Part shown: positions 18,487 to 28,798 of the stretch, piece after piece
Position numbering within the stretch: position 1 is the first letter of the stretch
How the letters are laid out: each line of letters starts with the position of its first letter
NCBI GenBank assembly: GCA_041694255.1
Contig: JASMTN010000014.1
Coordinates: forward strand, 1-30,456
Direction of reading: 5' to 3'
Length of the DNA: 30,456 nucleotides
Source of the DNA: S009-33 sp041694255
Lineage (GTDB): Bacteria; Patescibacteriota; Gracilibacteria; Absconditabacterales; Absconditicoccaceae
Translations under genes and position numbers: made by a program
The notes under the pieces: generated by a model
What the model saw: the letters and a program-made list of their open reading frames with translations, nothing else
The model's database searches: none
What the model was told of the DNA's origin: nothing

Positions 18487-19488
18487 ATGAGAGAAGATAT
18501 ATTAAAATTTATAGAAGAAAACAAGCAAGTAAAAACTTGAGAGCTTGTAAATTTTTTTTGAAAAGATAGAACAACTATATATAGATGGCTAAAAAGGTTA
18601 GAACAAGATTGAAAAATAGAAAAAGTTAAAAAATGAGTATATAAATTTAAAAAAAATATTGAAGATTATTTTCAATTACCTGCTTGGGAAAGAAAACAAG
18701 TTTCTTATAATCCTGATTTTTTAAGAAATTATATTCCCAATAAAACATACTTTTTTAGTAAAACAAATTTAAAAAAGTTAGAAGATGCAGTCAAGGAACT
18801 TCCAATAGATACAGATTTTTATAAAACCAATAAAAGATTTTTAGAAACATTGCTTATAGACTTATCTTTTGCTAGTTCTTATCTAGAATGAAATACTTAC
18901 TCTTATCTTGATACTGAAGTATTATTAAAATATAATGAGATAGCTAAAGAAAAAACATCAGAAGAAACACAGATGATATTAAATCATAAAAAAGCTATAG
19001 AATATATGATATATTATAAAAAAGATTTAAATTTTTGAAAAACTACATTTTTTGATATACACTCTTTACTAGGTGATAAATTGCTTTTAAAAAATGAATT
19101 ATGAATTATAAGAAACAATATAGTTGAAATATGATGAAGCACTTATAAACCTTTAGATAATAAATTTCAATTAGAAGAAGAATTTCAATTATTTTTAGAT
19201 AAATTAAATCAAATTAAAAATCCTTTTGAACAAAGCTTATTTATAATGACTTTTATACCATACTTTCAGCTTTTTTTAGATATAAATAAAAGGACTTCTA
19301 GAATTATGTGAAACCTTCCTTTAGTAAAGAATAATTTACCAGTACTATCTTTGATACAACTTGAAAAAAGAAAATATATCATTGCTATTTTATCAATTTA
19401 TGAATTTAATGACTGGAACTTGTTACAGCAAATTTGGACTGATAATTATTTACTAAATTTAAAAAGATACAAAACATATTTTAACTAA
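18487..19488 (+). CDS. Fic-domain protein with N-terminal winged HTH and altered active site
   Basis: A 333-residue protein. Residues 1-55 form a helix-turn-helix (VKTGELVNFFGKDRTTIYRWLKRL) followed by a wing-like hairpin, so it likely binds DNA. A class II-type inhibitory motif S130-SYL-E134-G135 (SSYLEGNTYS) precedes the Fic core. The core motif is QLFLDINKRTSR (261-272), matching HPFxDGN(G/K)RxxR except that the catalytic His is Gln261 and the Gly is Ile266, while D265, N267, K268 and both arginines are kept. Fic enzymes transfer AMP or another nucleotide part to Ser/Thr/Tyr of target proteins; without the general-base His this copy may be inactive, act differently or serve as a regulator. 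There is no separate antitoxin gene. The 3' end overlaps the opposing gene by 4 bases. Confidence 0.85.
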
Positions 19489-20909
19489 AACAATAAATCA
19501 ATATTTATATCTCATCTAAGGTAGTTAAGTTCTTTTTTTGAAAGGTTGTTTTGTAGTCATATTCAAAACTTTTCTCATATTATAAACCTTCAAAGGTATT
19601 TAGATAAAAAATTATTTTCTTCGTTTATTCAATTTCAAACAAAGGGAGATATTATATTTTTATAAAAAGGTAGATCATTATTTTGTCACATTTTAATATA
19701 TGTTTGTAAGAACTTTAATAGGTTTTCTTGCTTTATATTTGGGTTAATTATCATAATATAAGATTTTGCAGGATATTCATCAGTATTTTTATTTAATGCA
19801 AGGGTAGTTTTATTTATATTTTCAGGTCTTATTCTAAAATTTTTATATATATTTAGATCATTTTCTTTATAAAAATTTCAATTAGATAAGAAATCATATA
19901 TTATAGTTGAATCATTATCTAATATAAAGCACATTTTTTCATTATTTTTACAAAATTCATATTTTCTATATTTTATTACAAGTTTTTTATAAAGTTTAAA
20001 ATCAAAAGTTTTATGTATTATGTTTGTTCAAAGGTCTTTTACTAATTCCACTCACTGTTTTCAATCTTTAAAGATATAGTACTTATATATATAATCAAAT
20101 ACAGGAAATAAACTATTATTATCTTCCAAATAATTAAGATACATATTATCATAACCTAGGAAAATAGGCATATTTTTTATACCATCTTTTTCAGAAATTC
20201 TATCAGATTTTACAATAATATCTTTCCAAGTTTCAAAAGTTTGATAAGTATTAATATTTTTGTTTGTATATCAAACTATCGGGTCTATGCCAAAAGGTAT
20301 AGCTTTTATATTATTATCTTTTATATAATTATTAAAATTATAATCAAATATACTAGATATATCAAATCAAGGTGCTTTTATCTTAAAAGATACATCAGAT
20401 AGATATCATATATCATCAAACCATTCTCAAGGTATGATAGCAAGGTCAAAATCATCAGATTTAGTTGCTAGTTTATATACAAGTTCTTTATTGTACTCTT
20501 CTAGATTATCATAATTTTCATAGTTTAATGTTCCTCAAGATTCTTTTTTATATTTAAATTTAAATAGCTTTTGTGTTTTATTATCAACTATTTTATTATA
20601 TGATAGTATCTTTAATGAGTGTTCTTTTTTTTCTATATCATCTCATTCTGTTTGTGTATCTCAAGTTCAGTTAGTAGCTTTTATATCTTCTTCATTTGTT
20701 GTATCTTCTTGTTGATTATTGTCTTTTGTATCCTGGTTGCTTCAAGTTCAATTATTGTTTTGTTCTTCAGCTTTTGGAGCTTCTCCTGTTATATCAGTAC
20801 TAGGAGACTGTTCATTATCTTGGATTAAAGACATTACAAAAACTGCCCATCATCAGAAAAATAGGATTATTCATCATACAATTAGGGTGGCTTTTGTTTT
20901 TATGTTCAT
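19485..20909 (-). CDS. Membrane-anchored solute-binding-like protein
   Basis: A 474-residue protein with one N-terminal membrane helix (about 9-29) and no lipobox cysteine, a low-complexity linker rich in Asn, Asp, Gln, Thr and Glu (about 33-95), and a large domain outside the membrane. The domain resembles family 1 extracellular solute-binding proteins: DFDLAIIPGEWFDDIGYLSD (cf. 'dvv.....w...la..g.l.dl'), KAIPFGIDPIVGYTNKNI (cf. 'y.lP....~~~lyYNkd') and TFETWKDII (cf. 'P.TWdel'). No permease genes are nearby, so it might bind a ligand for sensing or attachment rather than import. It lies 21 bases downstream of the transglycosylase-like gene and is probably cotranscribed. Similarity is of pattern only. 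Confidence 0.65.
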
Positions 20910-20930
20910 ATGTTAAGTATAATTTTTAAA

Positions 20931-23135
20931 CTATGCACTATAATAATTAACTACATCATCTGCATAAGCAACTTGTGTTGTTCCATAAGTATCAGATTTA
21001 TTTTTATCAACATTTCATACTCATCAAAGGTGAGTTTTTGCAAGATAATATACCAGATCTTTATAATCTTTTATTTCAACTTTTCAATTTATTTGATCTA
21101 TATGATCTATAGTATAGGCGACCATAACTTGTTCTTGTATTATAGGAGAGTCTAAGAAAACTTCTTCTTTATTACAATTACTATCAGGACATATTATATC
21201 TTTATAATCTTTAAGAGTATTTGGCATAAATTGGTATTTTCATAAAGCTCATATACTATTTTTAATATCATAGTTTCAACTACTTTCTCTTATTCATATT
21301 GCATTTATATATTTTGTATAAGAAAAGTTAGTTATTCAGTAAGTTTTTTTAACTTTATTTGATACAATAGTTTCTTGTTGTTTTATAAATTGTTCTATTT
21401 GTTGTTTTTCTTCTCATTCAATATAATCTAAAGCTATACTAGCACTTGCTGTTTCATAATTACCTACTGTTTTACTTTTTTTTTTGTCTTTTTGAAGTTT
21501 TGGAATTATTTTATCTATCATATTAAAATCCACAACTCATATAATTGTTTTTGTTTTATCTTCTCAGTTTCATTTAACTTCTTGTTCTTCTATCTTGAAA
21601 GCTTTGTTATAAAACTCCTTTTTTTCATTATCATTTTCAAATAGCTTATCAAACTCTTTTTCAGTAAAGAATTTATTTAGATTTTCTTTCATGTTTCAAC
21701 TTCATTTACTATTAAGATAATCAAAACTCTCATAAGATAAACTTCAATTTACTTTTATTTTTTTTATTTGCTTATCTCAAGTTAAGTTTTCTTTAAAACC
21801 TTTATTAAATATGCTTTCTTCATTATCTTTAATTTTTTCAAGTGTAATATTTTTTTCTAGATATGAAACAACATCAGGAAATTTTTCACTTACAACTTCA
21901 TTTTTAAAACCTTCCCAACCATTATCAAAACCAACAAATTCAAATATTTTATCTAAAAACTCTTTAACATATTTGAAAACTCACATACTTTCTAAAGAAT
22001 GTTTAAAACCAAATATTTGCTCAGCATTTTCTAAAGTTTGATCTTTTATATTATCTTTGAATCATTCAAATCCATTTTTAAAATTATCTAACATACTTCA
22101 TAATCAAGCAAGACCTCAAGCAATAGCTAAGTTTTCTTTTGTTATATATTTACCGGCTTTATTAGCTATATTTTCTAACTCTTCAGTATTTGTATTGTCT
22201 TTATTATATTTTCATTGACTTTTTGTAAGTTCTTTTGCTATTTGTTCCTTGTTTTTATTTCAAGTTAATACATCATAGTAAAATGTCGAAAATTTTTGAG
22301 AATCCATCAGTATATCATTTTGTTCTTCATTTTCTATTTTTTTAACTTCATCTATAATTATTCCAGTTTTTTCTAAGAAATTTTTTCATTCTTCATTTGA
22401 AAGTATTTTCAATAATTTTTCAGGTTGCTTTATATCTTTAAATAAGTTAGATATTTTTCATTTTGATTGTTCAAAAATTTTTATAAAAGAAAATGTCATT
22501 CAAGTTGCAATATTTCTAAGTGTATCTTTTGATGTATTTGGTAATTCATTTTGAAGATAGTTGAACCACACATTATCTATATTTTTGATAAAATCTATTG
22601 GATCTTTTCATAAACTTTCTATTTTTTTAGCAAATGAAGTTCATTGTATAATTTCAGCAGAAGTAGTGTTTTCATCTAATTGTTCATTAAAAAAATCTTT
22701 AAGTTCTTGTGTTTTGTTGTTGCTTACAAATGCTTTATGTAAACTTTCCAGTTCATTATCTGTAAGTATAATTTCTCTTGTTTTTAATAGTTCAATATTT
22801 TTACTATTCAATAGATTTTCAGTTATAAATTCACTCATTTCATTTAATGGAACATCAGAGTATTCTCAACCTTTTTTTAAAAATTCATTATAAAAATCAT
22901 TTCATAAGATCTTTTTAGCATATGAAAAAATTATTACAATATCTATTTTTTCTTTATTATTCAAATTAGATATCTCTTCTTTATAGTTTGGAGCTATTTC
23001 TTCTAAAGTTATATTTAAAGCTTCTTTTTCAAGTCATCTTAGTTCTATTCATATTCATTTTTCAATTTCTTGTTCTTCAAGTTCTCAGTTGCTGTTTGTA
23101 TCTAATTTATCTTTAAAATTTTCAATATTGACCAT
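20931..23135 (-). CDS. Large protein with C-terminal lytic transglycosylase-like domain
   Basis: A 734-residue protein. The last 130 residues contain NAIGIRESSGNYDIKNSIGA then LGKYQFMPNTLKDYKD, the layout of soluble lytic transglycosylase (SLT/lysozyme-like) domains: catalytic Glu (E617) in RESSGNY, a G-A-L-G-K-Y-Q-F-MP block, and a later AYTIDHI helix. These enzymes cut the MurNAc-GlcNAc bond of peptidoglycan. The first 600 residues are highly charged and helical (Lys, Glu, Asn), with no signal peptide or membrane helix that I can see, and include a Gly-rich helix (NLAIAGGLAGLGSM). How it leaves the cell is unclear; a phage-like or secreted effector role is possible. It probably forms an operon with the binding-protein gene. 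Confidence 0.72.
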
Positions 23136-23273
23136 TTTTTATTTTTATTATATAAAGAATTATGTTATTATTATAAATAAAGTTCTTATTTTGTCAAAAA
23201 AAATCAAGTTAATTTGAAAAACCTTTTTTAATATTTATAAAAGATTTTATTTTAAAAATAATTTTAATATTTT

Positions 23274-25616
23274 ATGAAAGATTATCTTAAGGAAGTTTTA
23301 AATTCTCAACAATTTGAAGCTGCAAAACATATAGAATGAGCTAGTTTGATATTGGCTTGAGCATGAGCAGGAAAAACAAGAACACTTACATACAAGATAG
23401 CATATATGAGTTATATGTGAATAAGTCCATCAAACATATTAGCAGTTACTTTTACAAACAAGGCTGCTGCTGAGATGAAAGAAAGATTATCAGAGTTAAC
23501 TGAAGAAATAAGTAAGATACAAGATGAAAGATGAAAGATGAAAAAAGATAATGACTCAAGCGAAGTCTCAACAAGATCTGATTGAGATTTCTCCACTACA
23601 GTTGAAATGACAGATAATAAAGATGACGAGGTAGATTTTGATTCACTAATTTCTGAAGAAGAAGAGATACAAGATGCTGATATAGATGATTATTTACAAG
23701 AGTATGATAATGAAACTTGATCTAAGAAAGCACAAGAAAATATAAACTATAATTGGATATGAACTTTTCATAGTATTTTTTTGAGAATATTAAAACAAGA
23801 TATACAAGAGCTTAATAATATTTTTAATACAAAGTATGATAGAAATTTTAATATATCTGATGAAGGTGATGCACTTAGAATAATAAGATGAATACTTAAA
23901 GACCTTTGAATTAAAGACACTTTTACACCAAAAGAGATAAAATGGAAGATATCTGCTTTAAAAAATAAATGATTAACTGCTAAAGAAGCTGAATATCAAT
24001 CTTATGATGATAATGATGAGATAATAGCAAAAGTATATAAAAGATATGAAAAATCTATGAGAGAGCAAAACACCCTTGATTTTGATGATTTACTTTTACT
24101 TCCATATCTTTTATTTAAAAACAATCAAGAATCACTTAAAAAATGGCAAAATAAATTTAAATATATACTTGTAGATGAGGCACAAGATACAAATAAAATA
24201 CAGTTTGAACTTATACATATGTTATCAACAAGTTATGGTAATATAACTTTGATTTGAGATGATTTTCAGTCTATATATGGTTGGAGATGAGCTGTTATAG
24301 ATGAATTTTTAAATGCAAAAAAACATTGGCCTGATTTACAAATCTTTAAGCTTGAAACAAACTATAGAAGTAAAAAAACCATTGTAGATGCTTGAAGTGC
24401 TATCATAGCAAACAATAAAAATCAGTATGAGAAAAATATTCAATCTTTTACTGAAAAAGAAAGTAAGATAAAGATAATTTCTTTCCCTTCAGATGCTGAT
24501 GAAGCAATACAGGTTGTAGAACTTTTAAAAAAATTAAATGCAAAATGAAAAAAATGGTCTGATTTTGCACTAATATACAGGACAAATGCACAATCAGAAC
24601 CTTTTGAAAAAGTTTTACTAACAGAAGCTATACCTTATAAAGTACAAGGTGCTTTTAAGTTTTATGAAAGAAAAGAGGTAAAAGATATACTTTCATATAT
24701 AAAATATATAATAAATTCTCAAGATGGTTTAAGTTTATCAAGAATAATAAATACTCCTTGAAGAAAAATATGACAAACAACTATAAATAAGCTACTAGAG
24801 CAAGCCAGTTTAGAAGGTGTATCTTTACATAATATGATTAACAATATAGAACATACACCAGTAAATGCTTGAGCTAAAAATAACATACAGTGATTTAATG
24901 AACTTATAAATTATATAAAACAACAGATAAAAAATAAAAAACCATCTGAAAGTATAGAAACTATAGTTAAAGCTATAAAATATGAGGAATACTTAGAAAA
25001 GGAATATTCTAAAGAAGATGCAAGAGAAAGAATGGCAAATATATGACAACTTATGAATGTTGCTATCAATTTTTCTACTAAGTGAGAAGAGTGACTTAGA
25101 CAGTTTATAGATGAGGTAAGTTTATTTGTAGATTTAGAAGATAAAAATCAAGAAGAGGTAGACCAGGTTCAACTTATGACAGTTCATTCTAGTAAGTGAC
25201 TTGAATTTGATACAGTATTTTTAACAGGGCTTGAAGAAAATGTTTTTCCTTTATCAAGAGCAAGGCTTGATCCTAAACAACTTGAAGAAGAAAGAAGACT
25301 TATGTATGTTGGTATTACAAGAGCAAAAAATAACTTATTTTTAACATATGCAGAAAGTAGAAAACAATACTGAAACTTAAAATATAATCCTGTAAGTAGG
25401 TTTGTAGATGAGATACCACAAGAGCTTACAACTTCTTTCAATAGTAAATCTTCTAGTTCTTCAAATGAAAATAATCTTCAAATACATGATAAGGTAAAGC
25501 ATAAGCTTTTTGGTGTATGAGAGGTTATGGAAGTTTTTCAAGATAAAGTAATAGTAAGGTTTTATTGAAGTTGAATAAGACAGATACTATCAAGAATGTT
25601 AGAGAAAATAAATTAA
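23274..25616 (+). CDS. pcrA: UvrD/PcrA-type superfamily 1 DNA helicase with an inserted linker
   Basis: A 780-residue ATP-driven 3'-5' helicase for repair and replication. The Q motif is LNSQQFEAAKH, Walker A is AGAGAGKTRTLT (28-39), motif Ia is AVTFTNKAAAEM, motif Ic is WIGTFHSIFLRIL, motif II is ILVDEAQDTN (D301, E302), motif III is GDDFQSIYGWRGA, motif IV is KLETNYRSKK, motif V is VQLMTVHSSKGLEFDTVF and motif VI is EERRLMYVGITRAK. The C-terminal Tudor-like stretch VKHKLFGVGEVMEV is that of PcrA/UvrD. Between motifs Ia and Ic lies an acidic, low-complexity insert at about residues 76-158 where other enzymes have about 15-20 residues. Part of it is coded by DNA matching intergenic repeats, see 23516-23612. 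The frame stays open. Confidence 0.93.
23516..23612 (+). repeat. Repeat element inside the helicase gene
   Basis: Four heptamers (GATACAA and three of GATGAAA, 23516-23543), a short spacer, then at 23585-23612 a 28-base block that matches the intergenic copy at 736-763 (minus strand) with two mismatches. It codes for helicase residues of about 82-113 without breaking the frame. Three GATGAAA heptamers make 21 bases, a whole number of codons. Confidence 0.8.
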
Positions 25617-25651
25617 TATTTACTTTATGTTTGAAAAATGTATATAAAAAG

Positions 25652-25668
25652 TTATAAGTTGCTTATAA
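25652..25668 (+). repeat. Small perfect hairpin after the helicase gene
   Basis: TTATAAG (25652-25658), loop TTG, CTTATAA (25662-25668). It lies directly before the stronger terminator hairpin and resembles the TTG-heptad repeats in part; no T-tract follows it. Confidence 0.4.
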
Positions 25669-25673
25669 AAAAA

Positions 25674-25710
25674 GCCCAGCAGTTTTTGCTAGGGCAATTT
25701 GTTTTTTTTT
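25674..25710 (+). terminator. Rho-independent terminator of the helicase gene
   Basis: GCCCAGCA (25674-25681) pairs with TGCTAGGGC (25687-25695) with one bulged A, followed by AATTTG and a long T-tract. It is the most GC-rich short stretch in the neighbourhood, 57 bases past the stop. Confidence 0.85.
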
Positions 25711-25778
25711 GTTTTTATCCACACATTTTATTTTTATTTATTAAATAAAGTGTTTATATTATATAATATTTATTAAAT

Positions 25779-28730
25779 ATGTCAATGTTAAATTGAAAAA
25801 AAATAAATACTTTTGAAGAAAGAGTAGAATGATATGGTGAGTATCATGGACTTAACTGAGAAATAGAAAGAACTTTATCTATGATAGATATTGATGAAAC
25901 AAATGAAATTTCTATTCTTTCAAAGAAAATAGAAAGTATGTATTTAGAGCTTTTTGATAAGTGAAAAATAAATAATTTTCAAGCAATACACATACTAGAG
26001 CATATTTTATGAAAATTAAAATTAACTAATTTAAATGAAAATGCTAGAAAAGCTTATGAAATATTGCTTATAATATTTTCTATATATTTGCATGAAAATA
26101 ACAAAATTGATAGTTATAAATCAAGCATAGTTGGTTATTTTAATCTTGAAAACTTTCAAGAGTATTTTGAATATGTTTGATGATATGTTGATAGTCTTGA
26201 TGATTCATGGTTTAGATTGAGAATAATACTTAGATATGTAAATATTCCAGCAAATTATAATAATAATATATCTTTATATTTAAAAAATGATATAGATCAA
26301 AATAACTTTGCAATAAAAATTAGGAAAAGTATGGGATTGTATAAAGAAGTATATAAACTAATTAAAAATAATTTAATTGAAGATTCAGGTTTAGATCAAA
26401 CAAGAAAAAATCTTTTATTTAAATATATAAATACTTTTTTTTCCTTTAATAATTATAATTATATACTTTTACATATTCATTCAAACTCTGAAAGTATAAA
26501 AAACAAATCATATATATTAAAATTGCTAGATTCTTATATGAAAACATTAAATTTATATATTATTGCACTTATTAAAAATAAAGAATATTTAAATTCTATG
26601 TCTTATAGAACTATAATTGTTTCTTACTCTAACTTATCTTTTTTATGACATCTTATAGAAATATATCTTCCAGAAAAAAAAACTCAATTTGATAAACTTT
26701 TAAGTTATTTTAAAAATATATTAGAAAAAAAATATTGAAATAATTTAAACAAAAGTTTTCAAGAAAATGATGAATATTCACAATTTATATATCATTATAC
26801 TTGAGAATCTTTTACAGATAATAAACTTAGTAAAAAAAATAAGGAAAATGTAGTAGATATTTTAAATTCTACAAATATATGAGAACATTTACTTATACTT
26901 TCAAAAACTTTATGAGTACATATTAATATACAAAATACATCCAAAGCATGATTAAAGCTTTTACCTTCATATGAAAAAGATAGAACTCTTATAAATCAAG
27001 AAACTTTTACTAATATAGAATCTCGTAATAGTGAATTATCTGATACATTTAAAACTCTTTTAGAAAAAAGTAATATTAAAGAATGAATAGAAGTTTTTTT
27101 AAGATATTTATGACTTTTATTGAATATAGAGTATGATGAGAAAAATATAGATTTAAATTTTTATGTAAATAAAAAATATATAAATAATTTAACTTTTCTT
27201 GAAAATAATAATTTAAAATTGAATGATATTAAAAATATTGAAAAGTTTGATAATTATATAATAAAAGATGGTAAATTATTTATAAAATTTTATATTAAAT
27301 GAATATATTGAGATTCACCTATAGCTATAAGTATAGATATTAAAAATATAAAGGATGATTATGAAAGCATTATTAAACATAAATTATTCAGTATAAAGTA
27401 TTTGTGAGAGATTTTATCAAAAAAAACTTTTAATTATATTGATCATATGTCACACCTTGAAGGTAAGTTGATTCATTTACAAAACTATCATAAAGAAACA
27501 TTTGATCATATGGAAAATGTGGGTGATTTTATGTTTTTTTTATCAGATTCTATATGAAATAATAAAGAACTTGAAAGTTTTGAAAATCAAATTAAAAATC
27601 AGTTACTATTGAATAATAAAAAAGAAGTTTATAAGTTTTTATGATATGTCCATGATATATGAAAGTCTGACATAGTAGATAGAATGAATAGATATTCTAT
27701 GATAAACTCTAAAATAGACCTTCCCAAATATTTTATTGAAATTATGGATTATATATTTAAAGATATTTCTCAATTGGAAGCAAATAATATTGATGAACTT
27801 GATGATAAAGAATATTATAAAAACACAGATATTATAAAAAATAATATAAATTTTAATGAATATATTAAAAATAAAATAGATAAAATTATTTTAAATTTAG
27901 AAGTTATTTCTAAGGATGAAAATTTTACTCAAAAAATAATAAAAGATGTTGTTTACTTAAGTATAACTGAATATAAAAAATTATCTAATAATCTTAATAT
28001 TGATAAAAAAATAATAAATGATGAATTTGTAGATAATATTGAAACTATAAAATTAAAGTTACTATCTAAAGATGAAAATATTTCAATATCTAAAATTAAA
28101 TGATTAGATTTGAACAAATTTTTATGGATAATTTTTTGAGTAATTAAAGTTATTTTAAATAAAATAATAGAAAAAATACAGTATCCACATATAAAAGAAT
28201 GATTTGACTTTGTTAAAATAAACACAACATTTGTATCTTTAACATCAAGTTTTTTTCATCACTCTTATCCAAATATGTGAACTTTAGAAGATAACTGAAT
28301 ACTTCAAATTCTTGAAAATAATTATAAAAATATATGAGCCATGAAATATTTAAAAAATCTTCAATCATTTAGTTCTTGAAATGTTTTAAATCAAGAATAC
28401 CCAAATACTTTAAAAGATCCTATTATGGTAATAACAACCATTTCTGATATTATGGAAGCTTTAACTATCTGAAATAGGTGATATCAAATTGATTGAAAAG
28501 AGCTTTCTTTGTTAGAAAATAAAATTAATAAACTTAAAATAAATAATTGACTTAAGCAAATACTATTAAGTTGAATAAAAGTTGAGGCTCAAGTTGATTT
28601 TGATGAACAGTATGTCATTGTTATGAAAATTTTAGATAATATTTTTAATAATAATGAATTTTATAGTAATATAAGATATGTTTTATATACTAATCAATTT
28701 AAAGAAAAAATTAAATCTACATTAAAATAA
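25779..28730 (+). CDS. Large HD-GYP-like phosphohydrolase-domain protein
   Basis: A 983-residue protein, mostly helical and Asn/Lys/Ile-rich, without a signal peptide or clear membrane helix. From about residue 550 it has the spacing of an HD-GYP/HD domain: FDHMENVGD (H577), GYVHDIGKSD (H625, D626), FFHHSYPNMG (H827, H828; where HD-GYP has GHHE) and TTISDIMEALTIGNRGYQ (D890; cf. 'iaDvydALts.RpY'). The GYP tripeptide is not intact, the H625-H827 spacing is enlarged by about 100 residues of a charged insert, and the first 550 residues match nothing I know. HD-GYP enzymes cleave cyclic di-GMP; other HD proteins act on (p)ppGpp or nucleotides. The metal ligands seem kept, so activity is plausible but the substrate is open. 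It stands alone after a terminator. Confidence 0.7.
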
Positions 28731-28798
28731 TAAAAATAACTTGAATAATTTTATATATTTTTTAGAATTTAATCAAGTTTATTTTTTTATAAAAAAAT

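Noticed and set aside
20619..22893. Several plus-strand open frames opposite the binding-like and transglycosylase-like genes
   Set aside because: Shadows of the minus-strand genes, no recognisable domains.
20931..23135. Prophage remnant suggested by the transglycosylase domain
   Set aside because: No capsid, portal, terminase or integrase genes, and neighbours are ordinary chromosomal genes.
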